From Mucilaginibacter sp. PAMC 26640 (GTDB taxonomy: Bacteria > Bacteroidota > Bacteroidia > Sphingobacteriales > Sphingobacteriaceae): a stretch of DNA of 64,000 nucleotides. Both the position numbers and the translations under genes were made by a program. Location: the NCBI GenBank assembly GCA_001596135.1, contig CP014773.1, positions 2,232,001-2,296,000 of the forward strand, given 5' to 3'. The notes beneath the pieces were generated by a model. The model was not told the DNA's origin, did no database searches, and saw only the letters and a program-made list of their open reading frames with translations. This document shows positions 36,920-45,444 of the stretch, in pieces; the first letter of the stretch is position 1, and the number at the start of each line of letters is the position of its first letter.

Positions 36920-37390
36920 ATGAAACTCAAATTTTTATTTATCCCGATGGTTGCTTTTGCGGCCTGTAAACAAACCGCAAAAGACGCCTTCGTTGTTACT
37001 ACTGATAGTGCGCCGATCCAGGGCACCTGGAAGCTAATTGCTGCCGTAACCGTAACAAAAGGCGATAGTGTAGTAACCTACCCGGTTAAAGGGCAGGAAG
37101 ACGAAATGATCAAAGTACTCAATGGAGATCATTTTGCATTTTTTAAACATGACCTGAAGAAGGCCGGCAGCAAACCGGTATTTGATTCGGGTGCGGGCAC
37201 CTATTCGTTTAAAGAGGGTAACTATACCGAAAACCTACAATACTGCAACTACCGTGAATGGGAAGGTCATTCCTTTGATTTCAAGGTGACCTTTAAGGGC
37301 GATACCATGCAACAGAAAGGGATTGAGAAGATAGATAGCCTGAAAATTGATCACGAAATAGTGGAAACCTATATCAGGATCAAAAAATAG
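36920..37390 (+). CDS. Hypothetical lipocalin-like lipoprotein
   Basis: A 156-residue protein with a short signal and lipobox-like VAFAAC (C16). The body suggests a small up-and-down beta-barrel: PIQGTWKLIAAVTVTKGDSV, then GTYSFKEGNYTENLQY and FDFKVTFKGDTMQQKG, as in Bacteroidota lipocalin-like proteins with a GTWKL start. It lies 19 nt after the previous lipoprotein gene, 21 nt before the ThuA gene. Ligand unknown. Confidence 0.7.
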   Translation: MKLKFLFIPMVAFAACKQTAKDAFVVTTDSAPIQGTWKLIAAVTVTKGDSVVTYPVKGQEDEMIKVLNGDHFAFFKHDLKKAGSKPVFDSGAGTYSFKEGNYTENLQYCNYREWEGHSFDFKVTFKGDTMQQKGIEKIDSLKIDHEIVETYIRIKK

Positions 37391-37411
37391 CCAGGACTAA
37401 TCTTTAAGCAA

Positions 37412-38254
37412 ATGAATTCATCTCTTAAAACTAAAGCGATCGGGCTTTGCATTGCGTGTGTTTTTGTAGTCACCGGCATTTTTGCGCAGGGTAACCCAAA
37501 ATTCAGGGTGATCGCTTTTTACACGGCCAAAAGCGACCAGGCGCATATCAGTTTTGTGCATGAGGCCAACAAATGGTTCCCATTAATGGCGAAGAAGTAC
37601 CATTTTGCGTACGACTCTACCAATAACTGGAGCAACCTGAATGCGGCCTACCTGTCCAAATACAAAGTGGTGATCTTCCTGGATACCCGCACCGAGGATA
37701 CCGCACAACGCGCCGCGTTTGAACACTATATGAAAAATGGTGGTGGCTGGATGGGGTTCCACTTTTCGGCATTTGCCCTTACCCCGTCAGATTTTAATGC
37801 CGATTGGGATTGGTATCACAACCAATTTTTAGGCTCGGGCCAGTACGTTAGCAATACCTGGCGGCCAACTTCAGCAATATTAAAAGTAGCGGATAGCAAA
37901 CATCCGGCAACCAAAAGCTTGCCGGTAACTTTCAAAGCATCACCCAACGAATGGTACCGGTGGGAAAAAGATCTGCGCCAAAATCCAGATATCAGGATTC
38001 TGGCTTCGATAGATTCGCGCAGCTTTCCCCTGGGAACAGGACCGAAGCCGAACGAGATCTGGCATAGTGGGTACTATCCTGTGGTTTGGACCAACCGGAA
38101 CTATAAGATGATCTATTTTAATATGGGGCATAACGATATTGACTATCAAGGGAAAACTAATAAAGATCTATCGCATACGCTGGGCAACCCTGTGGAAGAC
38201 AAATTCATCATTAATGCCTTGTTGTGGATGGGTATGGGCAATAAGGTCAAATAA
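37412..38254 (+). CDS. Secreted ThuA-domain protein
   Basis: A 280-residue exported protein (signal to about IFA-Q, residue 25) covering the ThuA family, a class I glutamine amidotransferase-like fold often linked to trehalose or other sugar use. Landmarks are FRVIAFYTAKSDQAHISFVH, VVIFLDTRTED, MKNGGGWMGFHFSAFA and the closing RNYKMIYFNMGHND. Catalytic function is not established for the family. It ends the apparent operon that began with the HipA-like gene. Confidence 0.88.
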   Translation: MNSSLKTKAIGLCIACVFVVTGIFAQGNPKFRVIAFYTAKSDQAHISFVHEANKWFPLMAKKYHFAYDSTNNWSNLNAAYLSKYKVVIFLDTRTEDTAQRAAFEHYMKNGGGWMGFHFSAFALTPSDFNADWDWYHNQFLGSGQYVSNTWRPTSAILKVADSKHPATKSLPVTFKASPNEWYRWEKDLRQNPDIRILASIDSRSFPLGTGPKPNEIWHSGYYPVVWTNRNYKMIYFNMGHNDIDYQGKTNKDLSHTLGNPVEDKFIINALLWMGMGNKVK

Positions 38255-38795
38255 ATCAGCAAAACTCGTCCCTGCGGTTGAGGCGTATTGCGGTTTCAGC
38301 GCCGATGTTAGAAACAACCTGAATATGAGTTTATTTAGTGTGGTTGAACTTGGTATCTAACCGTATCAATAATTTAACAACACGTTGTTTATCAATTATT
38401 TATAGAAATTTTGATACGTTAGTATTAAAAACTTTTATAGATTTGATTTCTGTAAATCTTAAAAACAGTAAATCAACTAAATCTCATCATCAAAGGGGGC
38501 GCCGGCAACGGAGTTCCCTTTGTGGTTTTAACCCGGTTGTGATTGGATCGACTATCATCTTTTTGAAAGAATGAGTTGGAACTGATTTTATCAAACGAAT
38601 TGAATTTCACGGATTATATCTGGTGATTAGCTTAGCATTCTCCGGGTCTTCTTGGAGCCGTTTGTGTTTAGATCCAGGAACCACCAACCGAATTTATTCG
38701 ATTTTCGAGTAATAAGATTAAGAAATTAATTTAACTAATTCTAACAAATTATAAAAGGTAGTGTTAAGCAGGGAAGAAAACAATAACACTACCAA
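38255..38795. other. Intergenic region, no convincing gene
   Basis: This 541-bp AT-rich stretch has only a 78-codon frame (38338-38574) with no start context or family, which I do not accept as a gene. A possible weak hairpin CAAAGGG / CCCTTTG is at 38491-38523. The promoter of the hydrolase gene should be near its right end. Confidence 0.6.
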
Positions 38796-39935
38796 ATGAA
38801 AATTAAAGCACTTAATTACGCGGCACTATTTTGTATAATGGGCGCCGTGGCTTGCAAAAGCAACTCGTCTTCATCTAGCGCAACCGACAGCGTAAATACA
38901 GACTCCTCTGTTAGCAGTTCGGCTGATACTACTAAAAAAGCAGAGATCAAACCTAGAGGTGATGCACCAGCCTGGGCACCGGATATCAAACCGGAAATGC
39001 AGGCCGTAATAGAAAAATTAGCCAGTTATGGTGATAAACCTATCCCCGAATTAACTGCGGTTGAGGCCCGTAAAAACCACACCCCAACCGATGCGGTGAT
39101 GGACCTGATGAAAGAGAACAATATCCCTAAACCGGTATTTAATGTAGATACAATGGGTAAAGACATTCCTGTAGATGGCGGTTCTATCCACGCCCGTATT
39201 TATGTACCTAAAACCGGCAAAAGCAACTACCCGGTAATTGTTTACTACCACGGCGGTGGATTTGTAATTGCCAACCTGGATGTTTATGATGCATCTGCTA
39301 ATGTACTGGCTGATAAAGTTGGCGCCGTTGTGGTATCGGTAGCTTACCGATTGGCTCCCGAGCATAAATTCCCTATTGCGCACAACGATGCTTTTGCAGC
39401 TTACAAATGGGTATTGGCCAATGCCGCTGCTATTAAAGGTGATGCTAAGAAAGTTGCGGTTGCGGGCGAAAGTGCTGGTGGTAACCTAGCTATTAATACA
39501 GCGATCAAAGCACGCGATACCAAAATCATGCTGCCAACAGCTATCGTAGCGGTATATCCGGTTGCTGGATCAGATATGACCACAAAGTCTTACGTAAAAA
39601 ATGCAGCCGCGAAACCTTTGGATAAACCAATGATGATGTGGTTTGTGAAAAACTACCTGAATAACATGGGCGAAGGTAAAGATCCGCGCATTAATTTGGT
39701 TGCTGCCAACCTGAAAGGGCTGCCCCCAACAACAGTTATAACAGACGAGATCGACCCGTTGCAGAGTGAAGGTATGACGTTGGTTGAGAAATTAAAAGAT
39801 GCAGGCGTAACTACCGACAGCAAAAACTGGGATGGTGTAACCCACGAATTCTTCGGCATGGGTGCCATTGTACCAGAAGCCAAAGACGCTGAGATGTATG
39901 CTGTAGATCAGTTGAAAAAAGCATTCGGAATGTAA
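38796..39935 (+). CDS. Alpha/beta hydrolase (hormone-sensitive-lipase-like), lipoprotein
   Basis: A 379-residue lipoprotein with an MGAVAC lipobox (C20) and a Ser/Asp-rich linker. The hydrolase domain has the oxyanion motif YYHGGGFVIANLDVYD, the nucleophile in VAGESAGGNLAIN, the acid Asp in VITDEIDPLQSEG and the His in GVTHEFFGMG, the layout of the HSL family. It probably cleaves short-chain or aryl esters at the cell envelope. A terminator follows. Confidence 0.92.
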   Translation: MKIKALNYAALFCIMGAVACKSNSSSSSATDSVNTDSSVSSSADTTKKAEIKPRGDAPAWAPDIKPEMQAVIEKLASYGDKPIPELTAVEARKNHTPTDAVMDLMKENNIPKPVFNVDTMGKDIPVDGGSIHARIYVPKTGKSNYPVIVYYHGGGFVIANLDVYDASANVLADKVGAVVVSVAYRLAPEHKFPIAHNDAFAAYKWVLANAAAIKGDAKKVAVAGESAGGNLAINTAIKARDTKIMLPTAIVAVYPVAGSDMTTKSYVKNAAAKPLDKPMMMWFVKNYLNNMGEGKDPRINLVAANLKGLPPTTVITDEIDPLQSEGMTLVEKLKDAGVTTDSKNWDGVTHEFFGMGAIVPEAKDAEMYAVDQLKKAFGM

Positions 39936-39959
39936 GCTCAATGGCTTAATATTTTTAAT

Positions 39960-39985
39960 GGCTGCCCTTTAGGGCGGCCGTTTTT
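39960..39985 (+). terminator. Rho-independent terminator
   Basis: The 8-bp stem GGCTGCCC/GGGCGGCC with a TTTA loop is followed by TTTTT, 25 nt after the hydrolase stop. Confidence 0.9.
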
Positions 39986-40000
39986 GTTTGTTGACATTTT

Positions 40001-40127
40001 TTTAAACCACGGAGAGCGCAGCGTATGCGCAGGGAATCAAGAAAAAATTAGAGCTGGGTTTCATTTAAAAGCGCTATTATAAAATTGCTTGGCTCTAAAT
40101 TTTTCTTTGCGGACTCAGCGGTTAAAA
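40001..40127. repeat. Imperfect inverted repeat (AACCACGGAGAGCGCA family)
   Basis: The left arm (40001-40055: TTTAAACCACGGAGAGCGCA and then AAGAAAAAATTAGAGC) is roughly the reverse complement of the right arm (40091-40127: GGCTCTAAATTTTTCTTTGC, then GGACTCAGCGGTTAAAA). It looks like a short MITE-like or REP-like element between the hydrolase and GH43 genes. Confidence 0.55.
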
Positions 40128-40192
40128 ATCGCCTATCTGGGTTAAGTAGCCAACATTATCTATATTTGAATTAACCAATTGCCCATCCTGTT

Positions 40193-41944
40193 ATGAAAGT
40201 TACAATACTGATCACCTTGTTCGTTTGCTGTTTTGCGTTTGGCACATCCGCCCAAACTAAAAGGCTAACTTATTGCAATCCGCTTAGCCTCGACTATGGG
40301 TATACACCGTTCGAAAATTTTGCCGCATGGGGTAAACATCGCGCTACCGCCGACCCAACCGTAACACTTTTTAAGGGCAATTACTACCTTTTCAGTACTA
40401 ACCAGTTTGGTTACTGGTTTAGCCCGGATATGCTGAGCTGGAAGTTTGTTCCCCGCAAATTTGTACGGCCCTACAACCAGGTAAAAGGTGATGAACTTTG
40501 TGCACCTGCTACTCTGGTTTTAGGCGATACGCTGCTGGTGATCGGTTCTACCTACAATAAGGATTTCACCCTGTGGATGAGTACCGACCCAACCCACGAT
40601 ACCTGGAAAGCCGCCAAGGATTATTTCCAGGTAGGGGCATGGGACCCCGGGATGTTTGCAGATGATGACGGAAGGGTTTATATCTACCACGGCAGTAGCA
40701 ATACGCTGCCACTGTACGGGCAGGAGATCGACCGGAAAACATTTGAACCTATCGGCCCAAAAAAGGAGATGATCCGTCTGAACTGGCAGGAGCATGGCTG
40801 GGAGCGTTTCGGCGAAAACAATGATAATGTTTTCCTCACTGGATTTATGGAGGGCAGCTGGATGAATAAGCATAACGGCAAATACTACCTGCAGTACGGC
40901 GCACCCGGTACCGAAGGCAAAGGCTATGGTGATGGCGTTTACGTGGGCGATCAACCGCTTGGTCCGTTTAAATACCAAAGCCACAATCCCTTTAGTTATA
41001 AGCCCGGCGGCTTTGCAAAAGGGGCAGGGCATGGGGCCACCTGGGCAGACAAGTATGGCAACTATTGGCACATCAGTACCATGGTAGTAGATGTAAAGAA
41101 TAATTTCGAAAGGCGCATTGGCTTCTGGCCCGCCGGGTTTGATGATGACGGCATCCTTTACACCAACACCGCTTATGGAGATTACCCTCATTATTTATCG
41201 GCAGGTAAGGAGGACCATCTCAAAAGCAATTTTACTGGCTGGATGCTGCTGAATTATAATAAACCTGTGCAGGTGTCGTCAACATTGGGTGCCTATGTGC
41301 CTAACCTTGCTGTGGATGAAGATATTAAAACGTACTGGAGCGCCAAAACCGGCAACCAGGGAGAATGGCTGCAAACCGACCTGGGGGAAGTAAGCACCGT
41401 AAAAGCTATCCAGCTTAACTATGCCGACCAGGATGCCACCTTTATGGGGAAATCACTCGGTGTGTTTCATCAATATTTGATCTCGTCATCAATAGATGGC
41501 AGAACCTGGAAGCCATTGGTAGATAAGCGCCAAAACAAAACCGATGTGCCGCATGATTATGTTGAACTCAAAACAGCCGCAAAGGCCCGTTACTTAAAGA
41601 TCACCAATTACCACATGCCTACCGGCAAATTTGCTTTGTCGGGCTTTAGGGTGTTTGGTAAGGGCGCCGGTGCCGTGCCAGATACGGTGAAGAACCTCAT
41701 TGTATTGCGTGGCAAGGAAGAGAACCGTAACTCCTGGCTCCGCTGGCGCCAAACGGATGGCGCTGTTGGCTATACCATTTACGTGGGCATAGCGCCCGAT
41801 AAATTATATAACAATATAATGGTATACAATGTAAATGAATATTATTTTAACGGGATGGAAAAAAACGTGTCGTACTATTTCCAGATAGAGGCCTTTAACG
41901 AGAATGGAATTAGTAAACGGACCAAGGTGATAAAGGTGGAGTAA
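40193..41944 (+). CDS. Secreted glycoside hydrolase family 43 with discoidin-like domain
   Basis: A 583-residue exported enzyme (signal to about GTSA-Q). The GH43 five-bladed propeller spans about 25-340. The catalytic base Asp is probably in RATADPTVTLFKGNYY, the pKa-modulating Asp in VGAWDPGMFADDDG, and the general acid Glu in FMEGSWMNKHNGKYYL. A discoidin (F5/8 type C)-like domain follows (about 355-485), then a fibronectin-III-like end (about 490-583). It should act on arabinan, xylan or galactan side chains. It stands alone with no SusC/SusD pair near. Confidence 0.9.
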   Translation: MKVTILITLFVCCFAFGTSAQTKRLTYCNPLSLDYGYTPFENFAAWGKHRATADPTVTLFKGNYYLFSTNQFGYWFSPDMLSWKFVPRKFVRPYNQVKGDELCAPATLVLGDTLLVIGSTYNKDFTLWMSTDPTHDTWKAAKDYFQVGAWDPGMFADDDGRVYIYHGSSNTLPLYGQEIDRKTFEPIGPKKEMIRLNWQEHGWERFGENNDNVFLTGFMEGSWMNKHNGKYYLQYGAPGTEGKGYGDGVYVGDQPLGPFKYQSHNPFSYKPGGFAKGAGHGATWADKYGNYWHISTMVVDVKNNFERRIGFWPAGFDDDGILYTNTAYGDYPHYLSAGKEDHLKSNFTGWMLLNYNKPVQVSSTLGAYVPNLAVDEDIKTYWSAKTGNQGEWLQTDLGEVSTVKAIQLNYADQDATFMGKSLGVFHQYLISSSIDGRTWKPLVDKRQNKTDVPHDYVELKTAAKARYLKITNYHMPTGKFALSGFRVFGKGAGAVPDTVKNLIVLRGKEENRNSWLRWRQTDGAVGYTIYVGIAPDKLYNNIMVYNVNEYYFNGMEKNVSYYFQIEAFNENGISKRTKVIKVE

Positions 41945-41968
41945 AGTTTGCAATGTTTTATAGTAAAT

Positions 41969-42063
41969 CGTCATTGCAAGAATGAAGCAATCTCTACTCA
42001 GGACATGCAGCCAATGCACGTGGCTTTGCTTTTTTAGCGATTGCTTAGTGTCTCGCAATGATG
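41969..42063. repeat. Inverted-repeat element (CGTCATTGC ... GCAATGATG)
   Basis: Arms of about 26 nt face each other: CGTCATTGCAAGAATGAAGC at 41969 and its imperfect complement ending TGTCTCGCAATGATG at 42063. A related single arm (GCTTCGTGCCACGCAATGACG) is at 43727-43747. This is the CGTCATTGCGAG-type dispersed palindrome of Bacteroidota. Confidence 0.75.
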
Positions 42064-42127
42064 TTTTAGTAGTGCAGATACAAAGCGATTTTCGTAAATT
42101 ATGTTTCCGTTATCTTAAGTCAAAACT

Positions 42128-42627
42128 ATGGTAAAAATAAATTTGGTGATTATCTTTTTCTTGGTAGGATTTTCCGCCCTAGCGCAAACGCCAGATAGCC
42201 TCCTCAAGCCATCCCCTGTAAAAACCATAACCAACGGGAATACAACGCCCTGATGAAGGGCCAGGATCAATACCACATGAGTTTGGTTGCTGATCTGAAT
42301 GGCTTCCCATCGGCACAAAAGGCGCTGAAATATAAAAAGGAATTAGACTTGAGTCCGGCGCAGATTACTGCATTGACGAAGATCAATACTGAGCTGAACC
42401 GCAAGAAAATAGAAATGGGTGGCTTTATTGTAAAAAATGAAAGCAAACTGGATGAGCTGTTCCAATCCAAAAAGTTAACCGAAGGCGATGTGCTTTTTTA
42501 CGGCAACCGCAGCGGATTATACTACGGCGAACTGCGGAATGCTATTTTGATGGCCGCTTATAAAACGTATAATTTACTGGCGCTGCAGCAGGTAAATAAA
42601 CTAAAGGGATACAAAAATGATAATTAA
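42128..42627 (+). pseudogene. Spy/LTXXQ-like exported protein, frameshifted
   Basis: An ATG at 42128 opens a frame with a clear signal peptide (VKINLVIIFFLVGFSALA-Q) that ends at a TGA at 42251. The rest of the protein is in another frame and ends at 42627 (ALMKGQDQYHM, then LDLSPAQITALTKINTEL). Adding one A to the A run at 42220-42224 joins the two frames as KPSPVKNHNQREYNALMKGQ. The intact product would have about 166 residues, with the helical pattern of LTXXQ proteins. Either it is a recent pseudogene or a homopolymer error in the sequence. Confidence 0.8.
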
Positions 42628-42673
42628 TCAATATGCCGATTGAATTTTTTAATTTAGCGGCTCAATAAATTGT

Positions 42674-43630
42674 ATGAAGATTACATTTGATTTTGAAAAA
42701 CCGCTGGCAGAGCTCCAGGGGCAAATAGAGAAAGTGCAGCAAGTGGAAGAGAAGAATAAACTCGACATGAGCGCCACTATTGCCGAACTGGAAGCTAAAA
42801 TGGAAGCCGCCAAAAAAGAAATATACAGCAACCTTAGCGGTTGGCAAAAAGTGCAGATCTCGCGCCATCCCGAGCGCCCCTACACCCTGCAATATATCGA
42901 GCTGATGTGCGATGATTTCATTGAGCTGCACGGCGACCGTACGGTAGGGGATGATAAAGCGATCATTGGTGGTTTTGGTACTTTAAACGGACAAACAGTG
43001 ATGTTCATCGGTCACCAGAAGGGCCGTAACACCAAAGAGCGCCAGTACCGTAACTTTGGTATGGCTAACCCCGAAGGTTACCGCAAGGCTTTGCGATTGA
43101 TGAAAATGGCCGAGAAATTCGGCAAGCCTGTTGTTACGCTGATAGACACACCCGGAGCATTCCCTGGTTTAGAAGCAGAAGAACGCGGACAAGGTGAGGC
43201 CATTGCCCGTAACCTGTTAGAAATGTCGGTGTTAAAAGTGCCGGTTATTTGTGTCATCATAGGCGAAGGTGCATCGGGCGGTGCATTAGGTATCGGTATC
43301 GGAGATAAAGTAATGATGCTGGATAACAGCTGGTATTCGGTGATATCACCGGAGAACTGCTCCACTATCCTGTTCAAAACCTGGGAGCAAAAAGAACGTG
43401 CGGCAGAAATGCTGAAGCTGACCTCCAGCGAAATGCTGAAGAACAAGCTGATAGATGGCGTGATCAAAGAACCTCTTGGTGGTGCCCACCAGGATCCCGT
43501 TGCCATGGCAGCCACGCTTAAAAAACAATTGATCAAAGATTTGAAAGTACTAACCGAACGGAACATTGATGAGTTGGTTACCGAACGGATCGATAAGTTC
43601 TGCAACATGGGCGTTGTAGTGGAGGAATAG
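42674..43630 (+). CDS. accA: Acetyl-CoA carboxylase carboxyltransferase subunit alpha
   Basis: A 318-residue subunit that, with AccD, moves CO2 from carboxybiotin to acetyl-CoA to form malonyl-CoA for fatty-acid synthesis. The N-terminal helix ([19 protein letters not shown]), the core [20 protein letters not shown], and [15 protein letters not shown] with [13 protein letters not shown] are diagnostic. Length is typical. A strong terminator follows. Essential housekeeping gene, cytosolic. Confidence 0.98.
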   Translation: MKITFDFEKPLAELQGQIEKVQQVEEKNKLDMSATIAELEAKMEAAKKEIYSNLSGWQKVQISRHPERPYTLQYIELMCDDFIELHGDRTVGDDKAIIGGFGTLNGQTVMFIGHQKGRNTKERQYRNFGMANPEGYRKALRLMKMAEKFGKPVVTLIDTPGAFPGLEAEERGQGEAIARNLLEMSVLKVPVICVIIGEGASGGALGIGIGDKVMMLDNSWYSVISPENCSTILFKTWEQKERAAEMLKLTSSEMLKNKLIDGVIKEPLGGAHQDPVAMAATLKKQLIKDLKVLTERNIDELVTERIDKFCNMGVVVEE

Positions 43631-43677
43631 ATCTTATCGATTCAAGACGGTAAGAACCAAGATTAAAGATAATAGAA

Positions 43678-43700
43678 AAGCGGCGATGAGCCGCTTTTTT
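43678..43700 (+). terminator. Rho-independent terminator of accA
   Basis: The stem AAGCGGC/GCCGCTT closes a 5-nt GATGA loop and continues into a run of T, 48 nt after the accA stop. Confidence 0.95.
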
Positions 43701-43769
43701 GGTTTACAGTAATGCTTTTAAAGTGTTGCTTCGTGCCACGCAATGACGGTTTGATACGCTGTCAAATCC

Positions 43770-45158
43770 TTACTTCTTCTCCAGTTCCCCAATAATCGCC
43801 TTTGCTGCGTTGTTGGTTGGATTTAGCGCTACCGAACGTTTGTAATTCAGCAGGGCTTTGGCTTTATCGCTTTTGTTATAATATGCTTCTCCTAAACTAT
43901 CAAACACATTGCCTGATGCCGGAAACAGCTTTGTATTGTATTCAAACACCGTAATTGCATCATCAGTTCGTTTAGCATTCAGCAGCCCGTAGCCAATCTC
44001 ATTCAGCGTTGCTTCTTTGTCAAAAGCATATTTTTCCGGATCTTTTTGTTTAAGCTGCTTATAGAAAGTCACGATTTGCTCACCGCTTAAAGTATCGAGG
44101 TCTCTTTTAAAATCATTCCCTACCGATCTTTTGGGTTGGCTGTATGGTTTGCCATCCAATATGTTTTCTATGGCATCATCAATGTCAAAAATGTTGTTTT
44201 GCCTGTTATTGGTCATCAGGATCACCACACGGCCTTTTTTTGGCTGCCCAACTAAAATAGCCTGGTAATTGATGCTTATGCCATCATGCTTGTGGAACAA
44301 TATTTTGTTGGCATCCATTGCGCCGCCGCCTAAGCCACATTGTTTACCTGGGCCAATTGGTGTAAGTAGTATCCGGGTAGATGCAGGGCTGATCAGTTTA
44401 AATTGTTCCAGCGCCAGTTCCCACTTATAAAAATCATCAAGGGTAACGGCTACCCATCCGGTAATCGGATAGATCAATGCGCCTGTTTTATAGTCGTTGT
44501 TGTAGGATATCGCCATCAGTGGCGTGCTTTCAACAGGGTCCACAATTGCGGTGTTCATCCCTGCCGGCTTCAACTCTTTTTCAACTACAAACTGGTTAAA
44601 GGGCATGCCGGTAATTTTTTCAATAATGCGCCGCTGCACAAATACATTCATATTATTGTAGTCGTAGCTGGTGCCAGGTTTAAAATTGAGCGAATCGGTC
44701 TTCAGCAGATCAGCCATAATATCGGCATCACCTTTTACAGTCTTCCATTTAATATCGGGCAGGCCGCTGGTGTATTGCAAAAGATTTTTTATGCTGATGG
44801 TGTTTACCCAGGCAGGCAGCTGCGGTAAATATTGCGATACTTTATCATCCAGCTTTAGTTTGCCCTGTTCCGCCAGTATCATGATGCCAACCGCATTAAA
44901 CTCTTTAGCAATGGAACCGATATGGAAACGATAGCTTTCTGTAAGCGGTGCCGTGCGACTGGCATCAGTATAACCCATAGCACTCTTGTAGATTGTTTTG
45001 CCGTTGTCTACCACCAAAATATTACCGCTGAAAAGACCATTTCGATTGGTGCGGTGAATCATGCTATCGATAAGAGTGGCTTTGTTTTGCGCAAAAACGG
45101 TAGCGGTGCCCAAGATGAGCAAAAATATAGCAAAAGGTGTTTTGTAGATATTATTCAT
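43770..45158 (-). CDS. Serine hydrolase (beta-lactamase fold) with TPR tail
   Basis: A 462-residue exported protein (signal to about TVFA-Q). The class C beta-lactamase/DD-peptidase fold has its SxxK motif in FHIGSIAKEFNAVG and the YxN motif in YDYNNMNVFVQ. The C-terminal part (about 375-462) carries TPR-like helices (ANVFDSLGEAYYNKSDKAKA-like pattern). It is probably an esterase or peptidase in the envelope, not necessarily a beta-lactamase. The gene is monocistronic. Confidence 0.9.
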   Translation of the reverse strand: MNNIYKTPFAIFLLILGTATVFAQNKATLIDSMIHRTNRNGLFSGNILVVDNGKTIYKSAMGYTDASRTAPLTESYRFHIGSIAKEFNAVGIMILAEQGKLKLDDKVSQYLPQLPAWVNTISIKNLLQYTSGLPDIKWKTVKGDADIMADLLKTDSLNFKPGTSYDYNNMNVFVQRRIIEKITGMPFNQFVVEKELKPAGMNTAIVDPVESTPLMAISYNNDYKTGALIYPITGWVAVTLDDFYKWELALEQFKLISPASTRILLTPIGPGKQCGLGGGAMDANKILFHKHDGISINYQAILVGQPKKGRVVILMTNNRQNNIFDIDDAIENILDGKPYSQPKRSVGNDFKRDLDTLSGEQIVTFYKQLKQKDPEKYAFDKEATLNEIGYGLLNAKRTDDAITVFEYNTKLFPASGNVFDSLGEAYYNKSDKAKALLNYKRSVALNPTNNAAKAIIGELEKK

Positions 45159-45253
45159 TTGATCTTTTGTGGTAGTAAGACGATGAAGACCTAGAGATGT
45201 TACAAAACTGCTCGTCCTTGCAAGGCAAGAAGCAAATTATTAGGGTTAGTTAT

Positions 45254-45360
45254 GGCGTTGCCTTCGGCCCGCGCTTTCCAGGGCTGCGCTTCGCTCCGGC
45301 CCCGTTTTCCATACGCGCATGCCATTACACACGTGGCTAAACCCTTCCAATCGCTAACGC
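45254..45360 (+). repeat. Dispersed intergenic repeat, copy C
   Basis: The core GCCTTCGGCCCG, then AGGGCTGCGCTTCGCTCCGG, and later GGCTAAACCCTTCCAATCGC matches the two copies at 58266 and 59320 in the same orientation. The spacing and middle differ. It lies between the serine hydrolase and DUF2723 genes. Confidence 0.75.
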
Positions 45361-45444
45361 GTATCAGTTTGGTATGTATGGGGAAGATTTGACAAATTTC
45401 TAAAAGTTGTCAAATCTAATTTTCAAAGATCTTATGTGAATTTC

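Noticed and set aside
38338..38574. 78-codon frame as a gene
   Set aside because: It is AT-rich, lacks hydrophobic or domain patterns, and starts within the tail of the ThuA gene's downstream region.
43078..43608. Minus-strand 176-codon frame inside accA
   Set aside because: It is a shadow of the accA reading frame, which has unambiguous family motifs.
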